NCBI RefSeq assembly: GCF_037975245.1
Contig: NC_092574.1
Coordinates: forward strand, 8,841,713-8,905,712
DNA length: 64,000 bases
Source: Apostichopus japonicus
Lineage: Eukaryota > Echinodermata > Holothuroidea > Aspidochirotida > Stichopodidae
Direction of reading: 5' to 3'
The notes below the pieces were generated by a model. That model saw only the letters and a list, made by a program, of their open reading frames with translations. It was not told where the DNA came from and searched no databases. This document shows, piece after piece, positions 1-12,400 of this stretch; position 1 is the stretch's first letter; every line of letters starts with the position of its first letter. A program made the translations under genes and the position numbers.

Positions 1-330
1 TTATGATGACGTAATAACAATGTTATTAAATATTATGTTGCTTTATATCTGTAGTTGTAATGTCATCTATCGTGTCTAGTTAAAAGTTCAGTGTTATGAG
101 TTTAGTATCCTCTTATTCCTAAAATGTATTTGTTTTCAAATCTCTCTCTCTCAAAAAAAAAATTTATATGGTCATTTTAAGATGATATTGCATATCACAT
201 ATTAAGATTGGATTCTTATTATATCATTCAGTATATACATGTGACAATTTTCTGATAATCATCTCAATTTAGACATTTTTGTCATAAATTTGCTCAAATA
301 ATGCATTTTTGAGATTGCCCTTCATTGCAG

Positions 331-429
331 CAAATACCTGGTGTCTCTCCTACTGGACGCTGGACCACGCTTTTACCATTGCTTTTCATCTTATTCGTCT
401 CTGCTGTGAAAGAGATCATTGAGGACTTT
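331..429 (+). CDS. ATP8A: ATP8A alternative exon 'a' (M1-M2 loop and M2)
   Basis: A 99-nt phase-0 exon between a ttgcag acceptor and a gtgagt donor, encoding 33 residues that begin [19 protein letters not shown] and end in an acidic IIEDF. In P4-ATPases this is the exoplasmic turn after M1 followed by M2. It is the upstream member of a pair; the second exon of equal length and phase lies at 2470-2568. A TCTG microsatellite follows the donor. Because both exons are 99 nt, using either one keeps the frame, while using both would insert an extra 33-residue M2-like segment. Confidence 0.88.
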
Positions 430-3400
430 GTGAGTCATGGTCGTTGTCAGGCATTTTGTCTATCTGTCTGTCTGTCTGTCTGTCTCTCTGTCAGTGTTGT
501 AACTTGGCAATTTAAATGTGTGTCCGTGTCATGGCAGTTTTATATAGGGTTTTTGTTTGTTTTTCATTGTTTGCCCATTCCAAACATCCACCAAACCTCC
601 ATGTATGTTTTAAGAGGCGGTGAGCTCTCAGGAATTCAGTCATTTATCTTGTGGTGTAACTTTTGAATGTTTTCTCTTTTTTTAAAGTGCCAGCTCGGTG
701 TGTTGTTGTATATATAGTCAAGACACACATATAACACCACACACACTCTGAGTACACAGAGTTTATTGCAATTGAAGAAAGAATGAAATAACATAGTAAA
801 TAACTGGATCTAACTAGGTGGACAACTACCTTTGCTTGGAGGGGGCGCAGGGGGGGAGGGGGTTACTGTAGGAAGCTTCCAAAAAGTGGGGGCACAACAT
901 CAGAGGGGCACTCTCTCAATCCACAACCACCACTCGTTATGCTATAAACCGATGCACACCGGCCATATCACTTAAATATATATGATGTGTTAGTATGCCT
1001 ATCAATACTATTTATTGAGACTGTTTATTGTTAATCGTGCTACAAAAAGATATGGGATGCCATTTTAGAAGTAGCATGTACTACATGACTAAAAATAAAT
1101 AATTAAAATAAAATATTAAAATTAATAAAGGCTTAAGATATCCAAAAGACAGTTCCTCATCAAAGGGGCACATTTTATTTGAAAGTAGGGCCCATTTGCT
1201 ATTTTGGAAAAAGTAGGGGGCACATGCCCCAGTGCCACCCCCGGCTCCTACCCCCCTGGGGAGGGGCAAGGGGTGATGCATAGAATCATACACAAGATAG
1301 GTAAATATACACACTGAACACTAAGAAGAGCTTAGTGGACATAAAAATACTGGAGAGTAAAGCAAGAAATAAAATTAAAACTTTCAGTTACATCTTCTTT
1401 GGACCATTGCGCTGCTTGTAAAGCATTTATATTTAAAAAAAATATCCATCATAAAGGACATTGACAGGAACAAGTTTAGCAAAGGAATGCTATTGAGAGG
1501 TTTTAAAAAAGGACTCATGCTACAAATACCAACATATTAATATTCAATAACACATAAGTATTATCGTCAAGTACTCAAGTTGTTGTCATGTACTGTAGAG
1601 GTGGGTAATAACATGCGTGGATACATGTGATCCTCATATTGTTTTTCCCTGTGCACAAAGACGTTGTTTCATTCTGATCGTCCTGTCAAGGCGACACCCT
1701 TAATAATAATAGGCATTTAGCTACGCTATTCATGGTAAACCATATCACAGCGCTTACAATACGTTATATTACCCCTGGTCAATGATAACCTGTCCCAAAG
1801 ACAATCCCTCCAGTCGGCAGCAGTTATATACTGCGCCCAATAACAAGTTACCTCACAGGTAACCCATTCAACCCCTGGGTGGAGAGAGGCAAGTGATATA
1901 AAGCGTCTAAAGGACAATGAACTAGGCAGGAATCGAACCAGCAATCCTTGGATCACGAGTCCGATGCCTTAGCCAATTGGCCACCATGCTCTCAATACAC
2001 CCTTCTGACCATTCTGATGTTTGTGTCTATATACAGTACATTATCATCCTGTATTGTCTTACAGTGGTTGCGTGATTCTGTTTCATTTTATAAACATAGA
2101 TATGTATATATATCTATATCATCCATATATATAAAACTACTAGTCCCACACACTCAGCATTGTACATTTAATTACGCTTTGCACATTTAATGTCAATGTG
2201 GGCTACACACATTTACAAAGAGGTTTCAAAGAGGTGTACTATAAACATTTACATTCCTATGCACTCACGCACTCACTGTCCTCATACCATAAAGTTACAC
2301 CACAACGATAGTCCCTGGATTTCTCAGGGCAAACGCTTTCCAGAGAGGGTTTTTCTTGCAGCCACTGCATCCATACCATTTCAATAAATCAGAGCGCTAA
2401 AAGTCGGCCCATATTATATATACATCAAATCCAAAAGTATTTGAAATGACTGCATGTTTCTCTGGTCAGCAAATTCCGGGTGTTTCCCCAACTGGCGAGT
2501 GGACCACAATTACCCCGCTGCTATTTATACTCATTGTAGCAGCTCTTAAGGATATTTTGGAAGACAGAGTAAGTCACATTGTCTCTCTCATTTTCCAAGT
2601 CCTTTTGCGAGACATATCCTCGACTTGATATAAATATTGCTGTCGGTTGTACTATGCAGTGAAATTGCAAAAAACGTAAATCGTATAAAGTCGAGGGTAC
2701 ACTATGTAAACGTAGCTTTATTATATTAAAAACATTAAGGGTATCAAATGAAATGGGGAGTCAAGCACCTGAAGTTGCCAATTAAACTTTTTTTGTTAAA
2801 TATAAAATTTGAACAATTTTTTTATTCTATTTTAGAAATTATCGAATATCGTTACGCAGTGGGTAATGATTTCTGAATAATTCAAAATGGTGCACATTGG
2901 ACAATAATTGAAGTTATTACCTCAATTAAAGTTATAATTTACTGCGTTGCTTCTGTTGGTTACTCTGTTATAACTGGATTTTAATTGGTCGACTCTGTCA
3001 AAACCTGCTAGTTGCAGCTAATGGGGGAGGTATCAATTGTTTTACAAATACTGTACATATATAATGAAGGTGTCAAATGTGAATTCGGTATCAATGTTTT
3101 GTTGTTTTTAGTTATTATACAGTGACTTCACATTTCAATTCTTTTCTCTATGTGTATGCATTTTGGTGAACATTTGTGACATGTTGTGGTTTCATTTGCA
3201 TTAGTCTTCTAGTAGATATTATGTCTGTTGATCTCTATGTATATGTATCATCATTGTTCCTAAATAATAATTCTTCATTTTCGAAAATTGATTAGAGATA
3301 TGTGAACATTTACAGAGAGTTGGAAACAGGTGGGTGGGGGGGGGAAGAGATCCTGGATATGTACTCACTCAGGAATGGGGGAGGTAAAGGGGGGGGGGGA

Positions 3401-6400
3401 TGGCAGTTCCAATATATGCTTTAGTTAAGAACACTAAAGGAAATAAAACTACTTGTTCTAAGGAGACTTTTGGGAAAAAATGGTTGTCTATACATTTTCT
3501 AATTTTTTGTAATCTAAAATCTAACTGTGGCTCTTTTGGCTGTAGGCAATTGGTTTGGCCTGCTTTAATCCACGGCATATTTTTTTTTTTTGGAGGGGGG
3601 GGGGTTTAGTTCACCCGCAAGTATGTTGTAATTTAATATGAGAGAGCTATCTTTCCAATCAACAATGGTTATTTTTAATAAAAAAAAAACTTTCCTTTCA
3701 ATTCCACTTTTAAGGGAAAACATTTTTTTATGATGTAATTTTCTTTCCTGCGTTAAGTTTAACTTATCAAGAAACCAAGTCACCCGATTGCAAAACAAAT
3801 ACTCCGGTCGATGACAAAGTTCATTATTGTGTTCAATTGTTTATTTACGGTCAGAAGTGTGTGTAGCAACTCAGGCCAGTGGATACAAAATTAGATAATG
3901 CGTTGAAATTTAATGCCCTCTGCTCTACTTGATAGTAATAGAAACTGCTAATATTTGCTTTAATTAAGAATGTCGCTCAGTTTTTCAGAGGGTTAATTTG
4001 ATTCTCTCTGCTGCGATTTTCTTTTTCGCTTTATTTTCTTCTAGCCTTCTGTTGTTTTTTTTGTCTTTTAGAAACGTCATCAAGCAGATAACGAAGTCAA
4101 CAAGCGTAAAGTTTTAGGTGGGTAAACATAGAACTGAAGTTTGTTTTTATTTCCTGTAAAACTTTAAAATATTGTAATTATTTTCTCTGATGGTATTTGC
4201 TACATGCAGAGATAATCAGGTCACCGCATTTCTGATTTCAGAGATGTGGGTTTAATTGCAAATGTCAACTTTAATTTCATCTTTAGAGGGCAACTTTCTG
4301 TCATGTCCAGTATTTCAGAATGAATTAAACAGAGGGACTTGAAAATCAAAAGGTATATGGATGTGTTAGTGCATGTCCCACCTCCCCCTCCACCCCCCTC
4401 CCCCCATACGGCACACATACACCCACACATCCAACCCTGCTGTTTGTGTTTTACAATACATTTTCAAGTGAAAGCTTTGTATTTAGTTCATGTGTGAAGT
4501 TTTTCTCACAATTATCTCAAATTTTGGAGCTACCATGATCATGATCATCATGATGATCAAATAATCGCGTAGCCCCGTTTCACCACGTCCAGTACCCAAG
4601 GCTCCTGGGTCGATCTCGTCCCAGCGAGCCCCAAAAGCTCTTAGTCTCCCCCCACATTGGCGTTGGGCGCTACGGTGGGGTGGGCATCCCTAGGGCCATT
4701 TACCGCGCCCGCGGCTCCTGCGGTATTGTGAGCGGTACGGTTTGTAGCAGAGTACTGCTGCGCTCGCGAATTACCCCGATTCTGACTGTAGCCGGACCTC
4801 GGCTACTTGAAGTTACTACTTTGCTGCGAGTCATATCGCGGATGCGAGGACGAGGCTGAGCAGGACATGTGCTCGTCTGCCTCCCTCAAGAACTTCATTC
4901 TCTCCGCCTCTTCCCGAAGTTTTTCGTCAAACTTGCCTTCTAAGAGGTCACTTCCCAGAATTGGCAGGTTGCGGAAACCGTCCGCCGTGGATCGGGATGA
5001 CCAATTCAGAGAGTCCAATACCAGGTCTCGGCGTGTGATGGTGGCCTTAACAGAGACGCAGGCAAACTGATCCAGCACCATCCTGGAGAAGGGTCCCAGG
5101 AGAGCAACGATGGCAGCGGTATCCTTACGGAAGATATCCGATGCCTGTGCTTGCTGGAAAGACCTGTTCAGCAGCTCTGCAAAATGCAACAAGGCCGACG
5201 AGTATTTCATCCGCGCCCGGGAGGCCCTATCCACATCAAGCAGGGAAGACTCTTAAGGTCTTTGCATCCTTCCCCTGAATTTGCCTTTGCTATCCAAAGC
5301 ACCCGCCGACCGAAGCCTCTCCTTCACCTGAGGCGGAATGTGAGGCGGCGCGAAAAGACTCTCCCAGTCTTCATCGCCTACATGGAAGGTGCGTTGGGCC
5401 GTTCGCTGGAAAGCTGTCCAGCGTTTCGCCTGCGCTACTGCCTCGAACCGTTCTCGACATTCAACATCAACCAGGATGGAGGCTCAAGGTTTTGGGGCGG
5501 CCGCGTTCAACGTGAACTTGGGTGCCGGCCCCTCCTGGGCAACCACCTTTACCTCGAAGCCGAGGACCCTGCGGAGGACCGCCGTTGCCTTCTCAACGGC
5601 CTCTGCCGAGATTTCCATGCCCCGTAGGGTCTCCTCGTCGTCTGCTTTAGAATCTCCGCTGAGAAGGCAGGCACTAGCCACGATCGACAGTGCGTCGTCG
5701 GCTCTTGAGGAGGGGTCGTCCCAGTGATCCCCCTGGGCCTCCTCAGGTTCGTGACTGTCCATTACCGGCGCCGGCAGCGGTTGCTGTGGGATGGACGGTG
5801 TAACCTGCTGTTCCGGGTCCGGTTGTCCCGGCTTTTGTAGCAGCTGCCCCAGAAGGTCCTTGACCTGGGAGAGGAGGGCCTGTCCTGCGTCCAGGGACTG
5901 TCTCCTCCTACGTTTCTTGGCTCTGCGACGCCCCGAAGAATGTCCACTTGAGGACGAGGGCGACGAGCCAGACCTCGACCTGTGTCGAAGCCGTCAGTGT
6001 CTTTCTCGGAATTTTACCACGACTATGGCTGTGGGTACAGCTTCTACTCCGGCTGCGGCGCCGGTCCGTACCCTCCTGGGAGAAACCCGCGAAATCCTTC
6101 CGGTGGTGGTCCAACAACCCCGGGGTGGATGTAAAAAGGTCCGCCACCGCCTGCCTGCGGGGGCTTGTGGACTCCACATGACCCGATGTGGATGGCCCCT
6201 CCTGGGGCCGCGGCTGTGCCGATGCTGCACAGGAATTTGTTCGATCTCACATGGGTACCCGTTCTGGGGGTGGGCTTAAGCCATCTTGTATGGCGGCCTC
6301 TGACCCCCCACGTTGAGGACTTATGCCATCTCGAATGGCAGCCTGGGGGTCCTTCGTCGGCGGTTTCTTCCCCTGCTTTGAGGAAGCCGCCTTCTTTCTC

Positions 6401-9400
6401 TTATCCACAGCTTTTTCCGCCAGCCAGACACTGATCGTATCCCAGCGCTCCTGGTTCCAGTCCTGGCAAATTGAGCAAGTTTGCTTGCTCCCACACAGGC
6501 GGCACTTCGGGCTCTGATCGTGCTTGTCCCATGCCTTCAAAGGACGGAACTGCTTACAGGAGCGGCAGTTATCCATCCTTCAAACTTATCCCGAAGAATT
6601 TCCCGAAACGTCAGGAAACGTCAGAGTATCTCAAAGCTGTGAAGACAAAAAATAGATAAACAGCACGGAATAGAGAAACTCTAACTGGATAACCTAATGA
6701 AAACTTGTATCTAGTAACAGTACATAAAACCTACTAACGAACGCTACCACACGACTTGCGGGAGAAACGAACTAAACAAAGGCAGTTACCTGACTGCAAA
6801 AAGTGTGTTAAAGTACTCGACTGCTGTACGTGAAATTAAACAACACGCTAGGACGACGCTACACTAACGTGCGGGCCTAGCCACGCTTCGTGAACAACGT
6901 TCACGAGGCAACCAAACGGTTTGAAAATCACAAAAGTTGAAACGTATATTCGACAAAAAGCAGTTCAAATGTGCAGGACATTGAACAGATGAACAAAATT
7001 ACAAAAACAACGATAACAGTATACGATGTTATAGAAATATTAAGCTTTATTAAGAGCGATACTTACACCGAAGGCTGGCAATTACGGAAGGGAGATGGCC
7101 ATACACACATACAAACAATTGCCAGATGCTAGAGCGAAGTAAATACAGTAATGCATAGGTTATATGAGGTGAGGGAGTACGTGCTGTGAATTCAAATAAT
7201 TTATCATAAAACCTTTTGATAAACTATTTACAAGTGAATCAATGTCAATACTATGAATTAATTTGTATTAGCACTTTGCAAGTAAAAAGCACACAATTTG
7301 TTATGATTTTGCATAAATTGTGTTAATTTCTCTGGATTGTTCACAAAATGGGAGTTTTTCTCTTTGAGATAGCTTCATTTACCATAACAACTGTATTGAA
7401 TAGTACTCAATCAATGTCAATAGGATGATCGTATTGACTTTATTCGTTTCAAAAAGTTAACCTATAATAAGGGTACGTCGACAGATTAAAAAACCGTTGA
7501 AAGTGAAATTAGTTTGTGAAGTAGGGTACTAAAAAATCTACCCTTTCACTTTGAAAAAGAATCTCCAAAAGTGAAAGTCATCTTCTGAAGTAGTTTCACC
7601 GTTTCTCGTGACCTTGATTGCAAGCGAATGGGAACCATCCAAACAGCCAAAATATTTGACAGGTGTTTCAAAGGAAGTCCCATTGACATATTCCAAGAGG
7701 TTTTTAATAATTCTTGAATGTGTAATGTGACTCTTGAAATTTATATGGTACTTTATTCAAGCCCTTGAAAACCTTTAATGTTGATAGCTAAACCCCCTCC
7801 CCCCACCCCCCTGCAATATTCTACTTACAATATGCAAAATTTGTGCCATGAAATGTTTACAGTGATTTGCAAGGTGGTTTCTTTTCTTTATCACATCAGT
7901 ATCCACTGGTGATATGGTGCATATTAGTGTCTATCTAGAAGATCACTCATGACTTTATTCATAGCCTATTATTGCCCGCTTTTTAGCCTTGAAAAAGTCC
8001 ATCTTTATTGGCTTCAAATTTTAGCTCCAAATTGCCTTGAAGTTCTTATCATCATCAATTGCTGTAAGACATTTAAGAATGTTGTACAACTGTCGACAAT
8101 TAAATATCGTAACATTGGAAAGTGCATTACTGGTGACAGCCAAGTAATTGTTGATGTTGGAGCAGATGTGAATAGCATTTCACTTTCTAGCATATTGAAT
8201 GCCTATAATTATAACCTCGACAGTGAATCTGTCGCCATAGTAACAGCTGTGACTATTAAATGAGATATTTGGTACAAGAATCATCATCTGCTTCTCTAGC
8301 CTACAAACAATATAACCATACAACAAAATTAGGCTCAAATTTAAACCTGCATATGAAGTATTATTTATAACATTAAAATTTGTGGGACACCAAATGTTGT
8401 GTCGTGTGTAAGGGATGAAGTGGATAGTATATTGCTACTTAGAAAACAGCTAGATGGTTGTTCCACATAGATAATTAGTACATGACTTGGTAAAGAATGA
8501 GAAAAGAAAGTCACAAAATTATCTGGAGTTGTCTCCTTTTTCCACAGTGCTACGAGAAGGTGAATGGCAACCTGTAAAATGGATCGAGGTAAGTGTTTTT
8601 CCAGTCAGAGAGATATTTGCGGCCTACTTGGAGACTGATTTTTTTTTTAATACAAGCCAATTACTAAGTAATTCATTGCTGTGTTAGCTGAATGCTTCTA
8701 GCCCTAGCTCTAACGTCAAGTTTTACCATCTTTAATTTTCTGGAAGAGACATGAGCAAAGTATCTCTTGAAAGTATATGTTCAAGTCGGGTGATATTGAC
8801 GGGTATGAAAAGCTCTGTTGCTGCCACGGTGATAGTTACCATGCAGTCTGAAAAATGGGAAAAGTTTGGAAAATTAGGAAAAAAGGGAAAAGCTATTTTG
8901 GGGATTGAAAGTCCCTGAATTTTGAAGTTTAGTCTGGAAAAAGTGAGGGAAAATTCTCATTTCAGCAATTTCTTCCTATTGATAATGTTTCATAACTACT
9001 TAGAATTAGGAACAAATTTGTTGTGTAAAAGTCAGTATTGTATGTATAGGCCTACTCTCCTGTGTTTGTTGTTATGCTTCATTTTAGCTGTCGTGCAATT
9101 TAGCAAACATCATGTCTATCCTTACAATTAGGATCATGTACTGATTATTAGCAACACATGTTAAAATACAAGAGTTACAATTTTTAGGTCTAAGATAGGT
9201 AGCCTAACATGAGATTGTACCCAGTGTTTATAACACTAGGCTTTGTAGTAAACACTCCATGTTTGGTCTTGCAAAAAAAGGGCTGGAATTTTGTTGCTTA
9301 GAAAGCATAGGAACCATTTATGTGATGTTAATTTAGAGATTCTAACATACCACACAAAGACTTTCTTCTGAGAGATCATCAGGGATGGTGCCATTGATTG

Positions 9401-12400
9401 GTCCCTCGTTTGGAGAGGATAGACTCTTTTGGAGAGTAAAGAGATGCCAGTCTTAAAATACTCCATGTGCCTTTCTTTGTCGCCAGGTCGAAGTTGGAGA
9501 TATCGTGAAGGTACACCGAGGAGAATTCTTTCCTGCAGACTTGGTGTTGTTATCCTCAAGGTAGGTGTTAACATTTAGTCTTACTTTATTTCATTTTAAC
9601 GAACTCTCTCCCGGCATTTTTTCACAAACTCTCAATCTTTTGTTCTCTTGTCTTCTTTTATGACGCAGAGAATTCATATCCTCTCTCCTTTTGCCGTATC
9701 CAACCGTAAAAATTGAACATTTCCAGTCAACACTCGACAGTGCGACAGCAATCCTATTAAGAAATCATTCTGTGTCCACAAGTCTTCAATCTGAAAGCAA
9801 TAGTAATAGTGTTTCACTTTTACATTCTATGCAAACCCTATTTTTACTTTTCAATTTTTTTCACAAAATAGTTTTATCTGGTATTTTGTAGCAAAGTAAG
9901 ATGCAAAGTGAGCAAATTGCTACATAATGGAAATATGTATACCAGTTATATCTAGAGCATAGTATTTTCATTAATTTACAGGACACAAAATTTGTTTTAC
10001 TCTATTAAAACTGCTTCTCAAAATGTAATACTAAAAAATACTTGCAGTGCTCCCCAGGCCATGTGTTACATCGAGACAGCACAGCTCGACGGTGAAACCA
10101 ACCTCAAAATAAGACAGGGAGTTCCACAGACTGCTCATCTACTCTCCGAGACAGATCTGGGTAAACTGAACGGACATCTGGAGTGCGAAGCCCCAAACAG
10201 GCGGCTTTACGAGTTTACCGGGAATATCAAACTCATGGAGAGTAGCACAACGTGAGTAAAAATAGTACTACTAACAGCGACAATAACTATGACCCTAACA
10301 ATTGAATAATGTTCATACAGGCCTGACCAAAGTTTCTTTTCTTGTTTCATTTTATTGTGTCGTATCAGCATCCAGCTTCCTTATGGTAATTGTTACCCGA
10401 CTTGATGCATTTATTAAAGCCAATAAATATTCATAGAAGTTTATGGTGATATAATGATGTCATCTTAAATAACAGAAATTTAATTCAGATGAAAAATGGA
10501 GTCTCTTTTTCACTTTGAGAATTAAAAATATTCAACTGACATTAGGGGTCAAGAAAAGACTCATTTTCATTGGTGGGAAGTCATTTAGAATAGGACAGTC
10601 CCTAACTATAAAACACAGAACACTTGTAATTTATTCACATCACCCATCGTGATGCCCAGAGAGAAGTTTGTTTTGCTATATAAAGACTAACATTTATCCA
10701 TGTTTTTGTACACATAGGGCTAGAGAGATGCCCAGAGAGGAGTTTGTTTTGCTATATAAAGACTAACATTTATCCATGTGTTTGTACACATAGGGCTTTA
10801 CCTCTACGTCCAGAGCAGATTCTACTCCGGGGTGCAGTCTTGAGGAATATTCAATATATTCATGGGGTCGTGATCTATACAGGCCATGAGAGCAAACTTC
10901 TTATGGTAAGTTCAGAAAAAAATTAAAAGAAAATACACTAATAGAAATTGTTCAGTGTATGGAGAATACAGAGAATAGTCAATTGCATTTTCATATTTTA
11001 TCGCAAGTTGTAACCAGAAACATGCAAAACAACACCTCTCCAAAGCATGTACACATAAAGTACAGGTTGATAGAAAATGGCTGTTGAAAATAACCTGAAA
11101 CCTCCCTCCCTCCCCCTCCCCCTCCCCCCAATAAAAGTTAAAAGGTTTGTTAGGATTATGTTTTGATATAAGTTGACCTTTTCAAATATGCTCCTCAACT
11201 TTTCCTTAAACCCAGATTAATAGATGAAATTTTGAACATAAAAACTCTTGGATTGAAGTGTATCCAATTACTTGTGAATATTTTGTGACCTTGTCAGAGT
11301 ATCGTAAAGTATTAACTTAACATCAAATGCAGATGTAATTAGAATACTGTTTTTCTCTCAACGTCAAGGACAAGTTAAAAGCTGTCCTGCTAAGATCTAC
11401 CGTAAACGATCAAAAAATGATCAAATTACAGTCTGGTATCTGATAGAATTTTGCAACACTTTCAGGTAGAGAGTAGATTTTTGGGCACATTTTTGCCTTG
11501 TAATTTACCAGTACATGTTCTGTTTTTATGACCTCATCCTCTACATTGCTTGTTTCAAACACAATGATATCCGTGTTTGGTCTGTGAATTGCTTAAAGTC
11601 CTTCAACACTCTGTGATTTGATTGGATTCTTACGTTTTCTCCTTATTTTTAATTCCTCCATCAGAACTCTAAGGCAGCGCCATTAAAGAGGTCCACGGTA
11701 GATCGAACGACCAACGTCCAGGTAAAAACATCTTTATTAAATAATCTACCCTTGGATATTTCCTCTCGTTTCTAACGAACTTTATACCATCAGTCGAATT
11801 GATCCGTTCTTTCTTCAAGGGTAATTGTCTTTATTTACGTTGCTAATCCACTTCTTCTTACAAACCTTCCCCCTATTAAATGACTTAAAACAATAACGCT
11901 GAATTTTGTTTATGTTGGATTAAAGGGGTCGGTAATTGTTCATGGCCTTGTACGCTGCATTTTATGATCGGAAGGTGGAAGGCTTCTTGTCCTTCAGTTT
12001 GAATTGAACAAACGATTAAGTTTATAGCAGAATAATTATGGAAAAAGAAAAAAATGCTTTTAGGCTGACTTTTAAATTCTTTGTTGAGTGTGTGACCATT
12101 AAGCAGAGCAGAAGGATATGAAAGTAATTAAGCACTTCAGGTAAAAAAATTGGTATTTTCTCTCGTTCTTTTCCTAATAATCTGTTGATTTATTATTTTA
12201 ACCATTGACTGTTTTTTTGCTCATTTAATAAAGATCCTCTTCCTGTTCACTATACTGGTGGTGTTATCCCTCATCAGTGCCATCGCCTCCGAGGTCTGGA
12301 ACACCAAACATTACTACAAAGATTGGTATCTAGGCTTCTCTGGTAAAGACATTTTTATTCCTTCCACAGCCTTGAACTGATCTCTAAAACCCTGTAATTA

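Larger units (their letters stand above)
430..2469. other. ATP8A intron between the two alternative exons
   Basis: Holds the TCTG repeat, purine-rich low-complexity sequence near 840-900 and 1200-1270, and a SINE copy at 1699-1993. I see no other coding sequence. Confidence 0.7.

Noticed and set aside
1699-1993. Functional tRNA gene in the SINE head
   Set aside because: Acceptor stem and full cloverleaf are not convincing and the sequence recurs as part of a longer repeat.
4807-6659. Plus-strand ORFs in the GC-rich block
   Set aside because: Antisense shadows of the decayed DIRS-like gag; the minus strand carries the recognisable motifs.
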